Positions 24,769 through 32,738 of a DNA stretch of 64,000 bases are shown one piece after another (position 1 is the first letter of the stretch; the number at the start of each line of letters is the position of its first letter). The notes beneath the pieces are model-generated. The model did no database searches. It had not been told where the DNA came from and worked only from the letters and a program-made list of their open reading frames with translations. The DNA is taken from assembly GCF_024181285.1 (NCBI RefSeq), contig NZ_CP051201.1, forward strand, positions 1,736,001 through 1,800,000. Reading direction: 5' to 3'. The DNA is from Treponema sp. OMZ 790 (GTDB lineage Bacteria; Spirochaetota; Spirochaetia; Treponematales; Treponemataceae). The position numbers and the translations under genes were made by a program.

Positions 24769-25134
24769 ATGGCAATAAATTGGAGCGAGCACGTAAACAC
24801 TAACTTCTACGGGGCCGACAGCAGCTATAAAGACAACACCGAAAAGGTTGAGTTTAAAAGCGGGCGGGAGATTGAATATTTAAAAAACAGCCGCCCGAAA
24901 AAAAAGCACTCCGTGAACCTATGGCTTAAAGACAAGGGGACAGTGAAGACAGACGGCAAGACGGAGTTTGAACATTTTCTATACTGGTACGAAATGGAAG
25001 CAAAAAGTGGAACGGTTCCGTGTAATCTAACGGACATCATCACAGGAACGGGAACGAAGCAATACAGGGTTAAAGTTACAGGCTGGACGGGGCAAAGGCA
25101 CAAAGAAGTAAGCCTAGAATTAACGGAGGCGTAG
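24769..25134 (+). CDS. Minor tail protein (gpM-like by position)
   Basis: A 121-residue beta-rich protein after the tape measure. It has a WSEHVNTNFYGADSSYKDNTEKVEF start, a central RPKKKHSVNLWL strand and ends RVKVTGWTGQRHKEVSLELTEA. Lambda places gpM here, and the domain type (an immunoglobulin-like minor tail) fits, but the sequence is not one I can assign. A gggagcgaagg site precedes the ATG. Confidence 0.55.
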   Translation: MAINWSEHVNTNFYGADSSYKDNTEKVEFKSGREIEYLKNSRPKKKHSVNLWLKDKGTVKTDGKTEFEHFLYWYEMEAKSGTVPCNLTDIITGTGTKQYRVKVTGWTGQRHKEVSLELTEA

Positions 25135-25136
25135 CA

Positions 25137-25571
25137 ATGAATGTATACAAGCAACTAGCGGAAGGCGGCGGGTACAACTTGCCGTTTTTAGTCCGATTAT
25201 CTAACCCCGAAAATACATTTAATATATTCTTGATTAACGACAATCAAGATATGACATACGACGGGCAGGTCTACAGTGCAAGCAGTTTTTCATATCGACC
25301 TAACACATCGGGCGATAGCTCGTTTAGCGTTGAACTTGTGGAGCATAACGCAATCATCGATATGCTCGAAGATAATTATTATTTTAAGGTTCAAGTTATC
25401 GGCATATTTAACGGTGAAGAAGTAGAGCCGATAGGATTATTCAAACATAAATTCGGAGAAGCGACATGGGACGGTATGAAGCTGGATATGAAGCTAAGCA
25501 AGGACGACAGAGGCGGCATGACATTCCCCGCCTTAATTTTTAATTCATATAATAACAGGGGCAACAATTGA
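25137..25571 (+). CDS. Tail tip protein (gpL-like by position)
   Basis: A 144-residue protein with YNLPFLVRLSNPENTFNIFLIN near the start, the YDGQVYSASSFSYRPNTSGD pattern typical of DUF1833/gpL-like tip proteins, and a C-terminal strand set. It starts two bases after the previous stop and overlaps the NlpC gene by four. In lambda the order is M-L-K-I-J, which the next genes follow. Confidence 0.62.
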   Translation: MNVYKQLAEGGGYNLPFLVRLSNPENTFNIFLINDNQDMTYDGQVYSASSFSYRPNTSGDSSFSVELVEHNAIIDMLEDNYYFKVQVIGIFNGEEVEPIGLFKHKFGEATWDGMKLDMKLSKDDRGGMTFPALIFNSYNNRGNN

Positions 25572-25948
25572 AATACGACGATTTATTAAACATTCCTTTT
25601 AAGAAATTCGGAAGAGACAAAAAAGGCTTTGACTGCTACGGAGTAGTTATGGAATGCTGCAAGCGGGCAGGTACACCCTTAAAGGATTTATACGGCGGTA
25701 TTGTAGACCTCCCCGCCGATAGAGTAAACGACTATATAAGCGGAGGCTTGAATGTCAGAGAGATAAGCGGGCCGAAAGTCGGAGCGCTTGTCTATTCGAT
25801 TTATCACGGAAACACACACGTAGGTTACATAGTCGAGCGAGGCAAAGTCTTACACGCAACAATAGACAAGGGCGTTAAAATCTCCCCCTTAGCAGCTATG
25901 CGGCCGATTGCTTATTATGAGGTAGTGAATGAAAGCGACAATTTATAA
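25568..25948 (+). CDS. NlpC/P60-type tail endopeptidase (gpK-like)
   Basis: A 126-residue NlpC/P60 domain. Catalytic Cys 23 lies in GFDCYGVV, His 84 in NTHVGYIV and the third polar residue His 96 in VLHATID. In tail tips this enzyme cuts peptidoglycan peptides during DNA entry. Lambda gpK has an extra N-terminal Mov34 domain, absent here. It overlaps gpL-like by four bases and the J-like gene by 20, so the tip genes are co-translated. Confidence 0.85.
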   Translation: MKYDDLLNIPFKKFGRDKKGFDCYGVVMECCKRAGTPLKDLYGGIVDLPADRVNDYISGGLNVREISGPKVGALVYSIYHGNTHVGYIVERGKVLHATIDKGVKISPLAAMRPIAYYEVVNESDNL

Positions 25949-28900
25949 AGAACTATCGAACAAACAAACTCCTATAGAATTACAGGCAGGGCTAACCGTA
26001 CAGGAAGCCCTACCCGATTTGGATTTAGAAAACGCAATTATCGTAATTAATGGCAGGATTGAAAATTGTAATTATGTGTTAAAGGCAAAGGATAAGGTTA
26101 CAATAAGGCTAACGCCTAGCGGAATGACCGCCCTTATTGTTGTTGCAATAGTCGCCGCCGTTGTTGCAGTCGGGGCAGGTGTGGTCGGCGGAATTTATGC
26201 GTATAATGCAAGAGAAGCAGCAGAGAAAGCAAAGGCGGAGCTTGAAAAAATGAAAAAGCTATCGAACCGCCCCGAAGTCGACAACCGCCCTTTCTTGCGT
26301 GGGGCCAGCAACACAATAGCCACGGGAGCTAATCAGCCTTATATCATCGGATGGCACTTCTTCACGCCCTACTTATTAAGTCAGCCGTTCTATGAGATAA
26401 CGGGGGCAGACGGAATAGACCAATACATATACACCGTCTTAGAGTGCGGATTTAATAAACAGGTTCTTAAAAAAATCGCTATAGACGATGTAACAATTAA
26501 AACATTCACGGACACGGCCCCGCAAGAAGGCGGCTATGATTTAGACACGGGCATTTTTGCCGAGGGCGGAAAAATAGAAATCGCACAAGATGGCGAGCTT
26601 TTAACCGACATACCCGCATTGAATTATAAGGTTGACTCAAAAACCTGTAATGACGAGATACCTCGTGATAGTGAAGTTTCGGAAGGCAAGAAAGAATATT
26701 TAACCTACACCTTAAACCCCTATGCCATGAGCGTGGATATTGCCATAACCTTTCCTTACGGACTATACGCTTTCGATGACAAGGGAGATAAGATAGAGAC
26801 GCAGCTCACAATCACACCGCAGTATTCACTAGACGGCGGGGCTTCTTGGCAGAATTTCACTTTTAACAACAACGGAGTACAAACAAATCTTTTTAAAAGG
26901 AACATATCCACGCAAGAGCTGCGATATGTTGCGCATAAGGACTTTACCGCCGAACATTATCAAGCATTAAAAGCTAACAATCAAACGGCTATATACATCA
27001 GAGTTAGAAGCAACGGAAACAAAGATAGTGCGATTAAAAACGACTGCTATTGTCTTTTTCATCAGTCAAAATGCTTCGACCCCGACAAGAGCACAGATAC
27101 GGAATTAATACCCTGCAAAATCATAGAGGATAGGGAGCGTGCATTCTGTACGATTTTAGGCTTAAAACTAAAAGCCTCAAAAATCAACGAGGACAAGCTA
27201 AAAAAAATAAACGTCATCACGCAAGGCATAGCCCGCACTTGGAACGGCACGAAATGGAGCGAGGGGAAAAGTGAAACCCGAAACCCCGCAGCGTGGGCAC
27301 TAGAAATCGAAACAAGCGACAGCCACCCCGCAAGTAAGTATAAGGATAGTGAATTAGACCTAGAGAGTTTCGGCGAGTTTTACGAATACTGCGAAGAAAA
27401 GGGTTATAAATTCGACTGGGTAATTACGCAGAATGTAAAGAAAGACGATACCCTTAATCACATCATGGAAGCGACGGGGGCGTGTATATACACCGACATC
27501 TACGGCCGTCGAGCAATAGCCATCGACAAACCGCAAGAGAACGCCCTAGCAGTTTATAATCCGCAGAATATTATTTCAATTCAAAATAAAAAAACATTCG
27601 GAAGACGCACCGACGGCCTTAGAATAAAGTATGTAAACAGCAAGGACGATTTATACCAAGAAGATACCTATCTTCTTATGCGTGAAGTAAACGGTACACC
27701 GCTTGAAATTACCCCCGACAGCATTATCAAGGATATAAACATTACGGGGATAACGACTTTTGAACACATCGTAAAACATGCACGCCGCCTTATGGCTATA
27801 GAAGCACTACGACCTAAGACTACGATTATAGAAGTCGGAAACGAGGGCGTATTTTATACGCCTTACAGTAAGATTTTAATTCAGGATGACAGCTTAAAAA
27901 TCGGAATTGGTAAAGGTTACGCAATAACCGGCACTAAATGGAAGAGCGGGCTATTAAAGAAAATCTACACCAACGAACCTTTAACATTCGACCCGTTAAA
28001 AACATACGGAATTATCGTAAACTGCTTCACGGAAACGGGGGGACAGCCCGTCGCTTTAAAAGTAGAGGGAGAGGGAACGACCGCCGAGCTTACGGTCTTA
28101 ACGAAGCTAAGAGCGAGTGCAGACGCTAAGCCCGATACGGGGAATTTATTTTCATTCGGAGAATTGGACACGGACGGCGAATTCAGCAAAATATCAACGC
28201 CCTATATTATCAGTCAAATAAAACGAAGCGATAAGGGCTTTAATTTGGAGTTGGTAAACTACAACGAGGCGATTTATGACAGCGGTGTAATCCCCGATTA
28301 TAAAAGCAATATCACGCTTAAAGCCTCGACGATTGCAAAGCCTATCCCGCCTAACACAATAACAAGTGAAGACCTAGCCGAGGCAATATCTCAAATCGAC
28401 CCCGCAGGTTCAGACGCAGCACAGGAAGCGGCGAATGTAGTAACTCACGGCGTACACTTCTCGAACATTCACAAAATCCGTGATATGGAAATGAGCCTGG
28501 ACGAAATAATAGCCCGAATGGACGACGACCAAAACCGCACTAGTGCAAGTATTCAAATCAGCGAAAGCGAAATCTTGCTTAAGGTTGAAGATATGGAGCA
28601 TGAACTGGTCAGCTTGCTAGACATACAGGCGGGCTCGATACAGGCTATCGTGGAAGGCGGCGGTGCTTCGGGCCGTATGTCTTTATCGCTGGAATTACCC
28701 GCTATGATAGACGCTTCCACCCGTGCCAAGTTTGTAAAGGCAAGCAGCGAGGAAGATACGGCCAGAGTATACGCTAAGTTGGACGGCACGGACTACTACG
28801 CAATAAGGGGCGATGTAAGCAACGCAGCGGCTAAACTCCTATGGGATAAGGCGGTCAAGGCCAGCCTATTGGCAAGTCAAATCGATTTAAGTGCAACCCA

Positions 28901-29744
28901 AATAAACATGGCGGCGGAGCATGTCGTTATTACGGGCGAGAAAAACAAGGGGCAGACGATTATAGAGGGCGGATATTTAAAAGCGGAATTAATCGATGTC
29001 GATAGACTTATCACTAAGAAGCTGCATATCGATACAGATAAAAGCACCCATCAAGATTTTGAAGCATGGTTTGACGAAGTAAAAGGACTTTTAATTAAAA
29101 ACAGAAATGAAGAAATATTTAAGGTTGATACAGATGGTAATATTTATGCAAAAAAAGCTTTTTTGCAAGACTGCTCTTTTTCAGGGGATATTTATTCAGG
29201 GCCGCTAGAGTTATCTGGTCGAGAACCAGAAACTACAATAGTAGAAATCAGCCCAAATGAAACAATAGCACAATTGTTTACACAATATCAAGCGAAATCT
29301 TTCTATTGCTCATCAGAGGGTATCGAAGACATTTTAAAAGTAGAAATAACTCAAACGCCTGATTCCATCCCTAAAGAAGGAAACTATTGGGGAGTAGGAT
29401 TTATCACCGACCCCGATACGGGCCTTCCTAAATGGGGAGAAGGGATAATTTACGGGGTTGTTGGATATATACTTGTGGCAGAAAGTAAATTGACTTTTTA
29501 TTTTCAAAATGGGAAGAAAGAGTATAAACATCGAATCGTAACAGGAAAAATTGTTATTCATGACGGAGGAGGTCAATATCCAAAAGTTGGAACCCTTTTG
29601 CAGGACGAAAGGATTGAAAGACATACGACTCTTCGAGGCCGTAAAGGGGCAAAAACATTAAAACTTAAAGACTTACCAACATTACCCCCACAAGAAGCGG
29701 GGATAATTTGGGTAGACGATAACAAGATATTGCATATATCTTGA
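25929..29744 (+). CDS. Tail tip protein, gpI-gpJ-like fusion
   Basis: A 1271-residue protein. Residues 1-60 look like a ubiquitin/ThiS-type beta-grasp: LQAGLTVQEALPDLD, then AIIVINGRIENCNYVL and KDKVTIRL, which would be the lambda gpI-like part. A hydrophobic stretch (about 65-95, TALIVVAIVAAVVAVGAG) follows, as in many J-family proteins. Then RPEVDNRPFLRGASNTIATGANQPYIIG opens the J-type body, with fibronectin-like strands and, from about residue 830, a coiled-coil and late beta part that could bind the host. It is the central tail fibre or baseplate hub. The last quarter is more AT-rich, as receptor-binding ends often are. Its stop is five bases from a converging gene. Confidence 0.82.
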   Translation: MKATIYKELSNKQTPIELQAGLTVQEALPDLDLENAIIVINGRIENCNYVLKAKDKVTIRLTPSGMTALIVVAIVAAVVAVGAGVVGGIYAYNAREAAEKAKAELEKMKKLSNRPEVDNRPFLRGASNTIATGANQPYIIGWHFFTPYLLSQPFYEITGADGIDQYIYTVLECGFNKQVLKKIAIDDVTIKTFTDTAPQEGGYDLDTGIFAEGGKIEIAQDGELLTDIPALNYKVDSKTCNDEIPRDSEVSEGKKEYLTYTLNPYAMSVDIAITFPYGLYAFDDKGDKIETQLTITPQYSLDGGASWQNFTFNNNGVQTNLFKRNISTQELRYVAHKDFTAEHYQALKANNQTAIYIRVRSNGNKDSAIKNDCYCLFHQSKCFDPDKSTDTELIPCKIIEDRERAFCTILGLKLKASKINEDKLKKINVITQGIARTWNGTKWSEGKSETRNPAAWALEIETSDSHPASKYKDSELDLESFGEFYEYCEEKGYKFDWVITQNVKKDDTLNHIMEATGACIYTDIYGRRAIAIDKPQENALAVYNPQNIISIQNKKTFGRRTDGLRIKYVNSKDDLYQEDTYLLMREVNGTPLEITPDSIIKDINITGITTFEHIVKHARRLMAIEALRPKTTIIEVGNEGVFYTPYSKILIQDDSLKIGIGKGYAITGTKWKSGLLKKIYTNEPLTFDPLKTYGIIVNCFTETGGQPVALKVEGEGTTAELTVLTKLRASADAKPDTGNLFSFGELDTDGEFSKISTPYIISQIKRSDKGFNLELVNYNEAIYDSGVIPDYKSNITLKASTIAKPIPPNTITSEDLAEAISQIDPAGSDAAQEAANVVTHGVHFSNIHKIRDMEMSLDEIIARMDDDQNRTSASIQISESEILLKVEDMEHELVSLLDIQAGSIQAIVEGGGASGRMSLSLELPAMIDASTRAKFVKASSEEDTARVYAKLDGTDYYAIRGDVSNAAAKLLWDKAVKASLLASQIDLSATQINMAAEHVVITGEKNKGQTIIEGGYLKAELIDVDRLITKKLHIDTDKSTHQDFEAWFDEVKGLLIKNRNEEIFKVDTDGNIYAKKAFLQDCSFSGDIYSGPLELSGREPETTIVEISPNETIAQLFTQYQAKSFYCSSEGIEDILKVEITQTPDSIPKEGNYWGVGFITDPDTGLPKWGEGIIYGVVGYILVAESKLTFYFQNGKKEYKHRIVTGKIVIHDGGGQYPKVGTLLQDERIERHTTLRGRKGAKTLKLKDLPTLPPQEAGIIWVDDNKILHIS

Positions 29745-29749
29745 ATGTT

Positions 29750-30256
29750 TTAATATTTTATAATTATTTTATTACCTTGTATTTGAGCTTGCAGAACAAT
29801 CCCGTCAGGCACAGACACCGCTATAGGCTGTGCTTTTTGAGGGTTAAAAATATCTATGCTAACATTTTCCTGATTAGGATTAACCACCGTAGAATCAAAC
29901 AGATTATTTACATCAGAAAGATTAACCTGTTTAGACGTTGTATTATAAACAATAAAAGGCACAGATGAAGAATTTAAAATTTGATATTGAGAGCTAGAAA
30001 GCTTTTTTAAGTGATTCCGGCCTACGCTTTTTAGATCAACGGATATATTATAATATAATAAAGATAAGGATGTTTTTTTTCCTGCAAGAATTTCATAATC
30101 TTTATTCCATTCTTCTTTATTTGAATCTGTAAAGGTTTTGACATTTACTATAGCTTTTGCATTAGATTTATTATCGATAGTAATGTTTTTAGGTATAAAC
30201 TGGTCGCAACTTGTAAATAAAAGCACCACTAACCCAACTAAAACAATCTTTTTCAT
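29750..30256 (-). CDS. Prophage-encoded lipoprotein
   Basis: A 168-residue lipoprotein on the minus strand, converging on the J-like gene. A signal peptide with lipobox LLFTSC puts the lipidated Cys at residue 17, followed by a beta-rich mature part (NITIDNKSNAKAIVNVKTFT). It has its own sigma-70 promoter (30278-30306) and a taaggag site, so it can be made in the lysogen. A surface lipoprotein expressed from a prophage suggests lysogenic conversion or superinfection exclusion, but the role is unproven. Confidence 0.75.
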   Translation of the reverse strand: MKKIVLVGLVVLLFTSCDQFIPKNITIDNKSNAKAIVNVKTFTDSNKEEWNKDYEILAGKKTSLSLLYYNISVDLKSVGRNHLKKLSSSQYQILNSSSVPFIVYNTTSKQVNLSDVNNLFDSTVVNPNQENVSIDIFNPQKAQPIAVSVPDGIVLQAQIQGNKIIIKY

Positions 30257-30277
30257 TTTTATATCTCCTTATAAAAA

Positions 30278-30306
30278 CTATAACCTATTTTTAATCTAAG
30301 TTCAAG
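30278..30306 (-). promoter_or_regulatory. Sigma-70 promoter of the prophage lipoprotein
   Basis: Read on the minus strand: TTGAAC, 17 bases, TATAGT. It almost repeats the promoter at 30911-30939, sharing a CTTAG-type start and an AAAATAGG stretch in the spacer. Confidence 0.75.
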
Positions 30307-30331
30307 GGGGCTTTTTTTAATATCAAAATCT

Positions 30332-30892
30332 TTAAGTATTTATTTTTTTTCGAGCTTCCTCTATACGCTTATCCCAATCGCCGCCCCAACCTTGAGCTTT
30401 TGCCTGTTCGCAAATTTCGATGACCCGAGGCCAATTTTTATTTTTTTTCTCGATAATAGCCAGCTGTTCAAAACCTCGATGAGAAGGCATGTAGGGAGAC
30501 TCTTTTTTAAATTCAATAGCTGCTTGCGGGCCAATTTCAATTTGTCTATTACAAATATCGACACAAAGAGAAAAAGCCCCTTCAAAATCACGATTGCGAT
30601 ACAACGAAGCGATTAAGTGGTTATATATCAAGTGCAAATCAAGAACTTTAAACGATTTTTCTTTATTTATTAAAGCTATCGTATGACTAACGACTTTCAT
30701 AGAGATTATAACATTTGCTTTTTTATTAAACCACGGCAAAGTATCAGCAAGGAATTGAGCGTCCGATGTATAATTTTTCTCGCTTTCATCTAAGAACAAC
30801 GGGCAAGACTCAAACAGTGTTTTTCTTTCGTTTTCATCGAAAGTTTCATAAAACCATTTTTCAAGCCCATGCCTTTCTAATCCATTTTTCAT
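30332..30892 (-). CDS. Hypothetical prophage protein (186 aa)
   Basis: A 186-residue soluble, mostly helical protein with short repeated helix pairs (LIASLYRNRDFEGAFSLCVDICNRQ and FEQLAIIEKKNKNWPRVIEICEQA) that resemble TPR-like repeats. It starts at 30892 behind an agaggtg site. It has a separate promoter and lies between the lipoprotein and the DinD-like gene on the same strand. Function unknown, possibly a lysogen-expressed accessory gene. Confidence 0.6.
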   Translation of the reverse strand: MKNGLERHGLEKWFYETFDENERKTLFESCPLFLDESEKNYTSDAQFLADTLPWFNKKANVIISMKVVSHTIALINKEKSFKVLDLHLIYNHLIASLYRNRDFEGAFSLCVDICNRQIEIGPQAAIEFKKESPYMPSHRGFEQLAIIEKKNKNWPRVIEICEQAKAQGWGGDWDKRIEEARKKINT

Positions 30893-30910
30893 TTATTCGC
30901 ACCTCTACTA

Positions 30911-30939
30911 ACTATACCCTATTTTCGGCCTAAGTGCAA
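30911..30939 (-). promoter_or_regulatory. Sigma-70 promoter of the hypothetical minus-strand gene
   Basis: On the minus strand: TTGCAC, 17 bases, TATAGT, with the leader running into the agaggtg ribosome site. Nearly the same sequence stands upstream of the neighbouring lipoprotein gene. Confidence 0.75.
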
Positions 30940-30943
30940 GGGC

Positions 30944-31780
30944 TTATTTCTTAGGCGGTAATTCTTTAATTTTATCGTTTTTATTAAAAGCCTTATGAGT
31001 CTTTTTTAAACCGCTTTTTATTTGTTTTATATCTTCGGATGGCGGCAAATCTTCGGGTAAGGTTGAGCCGTTTTGTATCAAGACATCTCGTACCATTCGC
31101 CCGACATTAAAAGCCGCTTTTTCTAGGTTTTTTTGCCCTTTGATTTTTTCCCTTTTGATTTTTGCGTCTGTTTGAGTAACCCTAAAAATATTAGCACCCA
31201 ATTCCTCCGCTCCCATAAAATCAAAAGGCGTGCGGTTTTCGGGGATACCCTTTATCGCTTTAATTTTTGAAAGCGGCATATTGTATAAGCCTAAGTATCC
31301 CTTATTTTGAAAAATAGCGTAATTTGTAACACCTGCTTGTTTTGCCGTAGAGCTTAATATTTTTTCGTTTTCCGATATTTGCCCCCGTAAGTCTATACGC
31401 TCTATATCCTGTTGCTCTACAAAATATTGATGAATAGCCGTAGTAAATGCAGCAAAATAGGCTTGTGCTTTTGATACATTCGGCTTTTTTATGTCGGCGT
31501 TCATTACAACAAGATAGCAGGCAAAACGAGTTAATTTTATATCTCGAAACTTTTTACCCTCTATTTCATTTTCAAAATGAATAAAATGTTCCATAGGGTC
31601 TATCCCTGTGTTAATACACACTTGACAGGCTTTTAATATAGGCTGGATGTTGGGCTTGAATTCAGTGTAACCTAACGCTTTCATAAGCACTGAAGCATAC
31701 CAATAGAGATTTCCATTTTGATGAGATAAATTTTCAAAATCCGGATTTTCGCCTTCAAAAAGGGATAATTCATTTTGCAT
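30944..31780 (-). CDS. DinD/BRO-N family protein
   Basis: A 278-residue protein of the DNA-damage-inducible D / BRO-N type. The N-terminal domain has GNLYWYASVLMKALGYTEFK, then IACQVC-like and HFENEIEGKKFRDIKLTRFACYLVVMNADIKKP (about 60-110), the DinD signature. A coiled part, AQAYFAAFTTAIHQYF, and a C-terminal ENRTPFDFMGAEELGANIFRVTQTDAKI region follow. In prophages such proteins act as antirepressors or SOS-linked factors. I start at ATG 31780, which follows ggaggg, rather than the TTG at 31792. It has a clear sigma-70 promoter (31808-31836). Confidence 0.8.
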   Translation of the reverse strand: MQNELSLFEGENPDFENLSHQNGNLYWYASVLMKALGYTEFKPNIQPILKACQVCINTGIDPMEHFIHFENEIEGKKFRDIKLTRFACYLVVMNADIKKPNVSKAQAYFAAFTTAIHQYFVEQQDIERIDLRGQISENEKILSSTAKQAGVTNYAIFQNKGYLGLYNMPLSKIKAIKGIPENRTPFDFMGAEELGANIFRVTQTDAKIKREKIKGQKNLEKAAFNVGRMVRDVLIQNGSTLPEDLPPSEDIKQIKSGLKKTHKAFNKNDKIKELPPKK

Positions 31781-31807
31781 ATTGCCCTCCAAGTATTACT
31801 ATAACAG

Positions 31808-31836
31808 ATTATAGCTAAATTTTAAGTATTTTTCAA
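31808..31836 (-). promoter_or_regulatory. Sigma-70 promoter of the DinD-like gene
   Basis: On the minus strand: TTGAAA, 17 bases, TATAAT. It overlaps a repeat pair, TCAAGAG at 31833-31839 and 31868-31874, and an inverted ttgataa/ttatcaa pair (31840-31846 and 31865-31871), which could be a repressor operator. Confidence 0.7.
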
Positions 31837-31874
31837 GAGTTGATAAATTTAAAAATCTTACAACTTATCAAGAG
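31833..31874. promoter_or_regulatory. Possible operator between divergent prophage genes
   Basis: Two TCAAGAG direct repeats and an inverted ttgataa/ttatcaa pair lie in the gap between the DinD-like gene and the first YjcQ-like gene. They overlap the -35 region of the minus-strand promoter and sit just upstream of phage motif copy 6. A regulator binding here could switch between the two directions. Confidence 0.4.
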
Positions 31875-31886
31875 GGCTTAAAACAA

Positions 31887-31901
31887 AAAAATGACTATAA
31901 G
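31887..31901 (+). promoter_or_regulatory. Phage late-promoter motif, copy 6
   Basis: AAAAATGACTATAAG, ending three bases before the ATG of the first YjcQ-like gene. As at copy 5, this leaves almost no leader. Confidence 0.6.
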
Positions 31902-31904
31902 GGT

Positions 31905-32276
31905 ATGAACATTGAAACCAACAATCTTTATATGAAAAGCGTATTTAGTATTATGAACCGTATCTTAAAAGTGCTTGAGCACAGTATGGACGATAGCGAG
32001 TTTAACCTCGACGATTTTACGGCTAAAAAATTCGGCATAAGCGAAAATAAATTCGCACGGATATTAAAGCTGCTTATTGACGACGGCTATATCGAAGGTG
32101 TCAAGGTTATTGACAGGGGCGAGCCGACGGTCTTTGACGGAGCCGATTATGATAGGTTCAAGGTTTCCATCGGGGATATCGGTATCACATTAAAAGGCTT
32201 AAAGTATTTAGCCGAAAATACCGTTTTGGCGAGTGTATACCGAACGGTAAAATCAGTAAAAGACATAATGCCTTAG
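31905..32276 (+). CDS. YjcQ-like winged-helix protein, copy 1
   Basis: A 123-residue protein of the YjcQ type: a helix (SVFSIMNRILKVLEH), then DFTAKKFGISENKFARILKLLIDDGYIEGVKV, a winged-helix core, and a closing ITLKGLKYLAENT. YjcQ proteins occur in prophages, with no settled function. It is paralogous to the next gene, sharing LxYLAENT and the GYI-x-GVKV hairpin. Each copy is preceded by the phage promoter motif. The start at 31905 has little room for a ribosome site. ATG 31932 is an alternative. Confidence 0.7.
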   Translation: MNIETNNLYMKSVFSIMNRILKVLEHSMDDSEFNLDDFTAKKFGISENKFARILKLLIDDGYIEGVKVIDRGEPTVFDGADYDRFKVSIGDIGITLKGLKYLAENTVLASVYRTVKSVKDIMP

Positions 32277-32304
32277 CCGGATAGCATAAAGAATACCAAA
32301 GTAC

Positions 32305-32319
32305 TCGACTGACTATATA
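32305..32319 (+). promoter_or_regulatory. Phage late-promoter motif, copy 7
   Basis: The core TGACTATATA is kept, but the A-tract upstream is replaced by tcgac. It ends 16 bases before the second YjcQ-like ATG. Confidence 0.5.
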
Positions 32320-32335
32320 AGCAGGGAGTACCAAT

Positions 32336-32707
32336 ATGAAGAACTTTACAAACAATGAAAATTTATGTCATAATGAGTATATGACAAAGGCATTTAAAAC
32401 AATTTACACACTTTTGAACCGGCTTGAAAAAGCCTTAGACTATGAGGATAAGGACTTTAACGCCGAGGAGCAAATCGGGCATGAGGTGCTAGGCATTACA
32501 CAAACACGCTGGAGAAGCTATATAGAAATGCTGGAACAGGCGGGTTATATTTCGGGCGTTAAGGTAAAGAGCTTTACAGACGGAAGCAACTATCTTGATA
32601 TTTCCTCCGCCCGCATAACCCTGCAAGGCTTACAGTACCTAGCAGAAAATACAATGATGATAAGAGCCTATCACGCCCTAAAAGACATTAAGGGCTTTAT
32701 CTCATAA
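32336..32707 (+). CDS. YjcQ-like winged-helix protein, copy 2
   Basis: A 123-residue paralogue of the gene before it. AFKTIYTLLNRLEKALD, then VLGITQTRWRSYIEMLEQAGYISGVKV, and ITLQGLQYLAENTMM align along the whole length, though identity is moderate, so the duplication is old. It has a gcagggag site at good spacing. The two copies may form homo- or heterodimers that bind DNA. No function is known. Confidence 0.7.
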   Translation: MKNFTNNENLCHNEYMTKAFKTIYTLLNRLEKALDYEDKDFNAEEQIGHEVLGITQTRWRSYIEMLEQAGYISGVKVKSFTDGSNYLDISSARITLQGLQYLAENTMMIRAYHALKDIKGFIS

Positions 32708-32738
32708 ACGCCGTATAGACTGAAAAACGGGGGCGGTC

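Noticed and set aside
14521..25745. Further GACTATAT strings at 14523, 14894, 22892 and 25733
   Set aside because: They lie inside coding sequence (Asp-Tyr-Ile/Met codons or similar), lack the upstream A-tract and do not precede genes.
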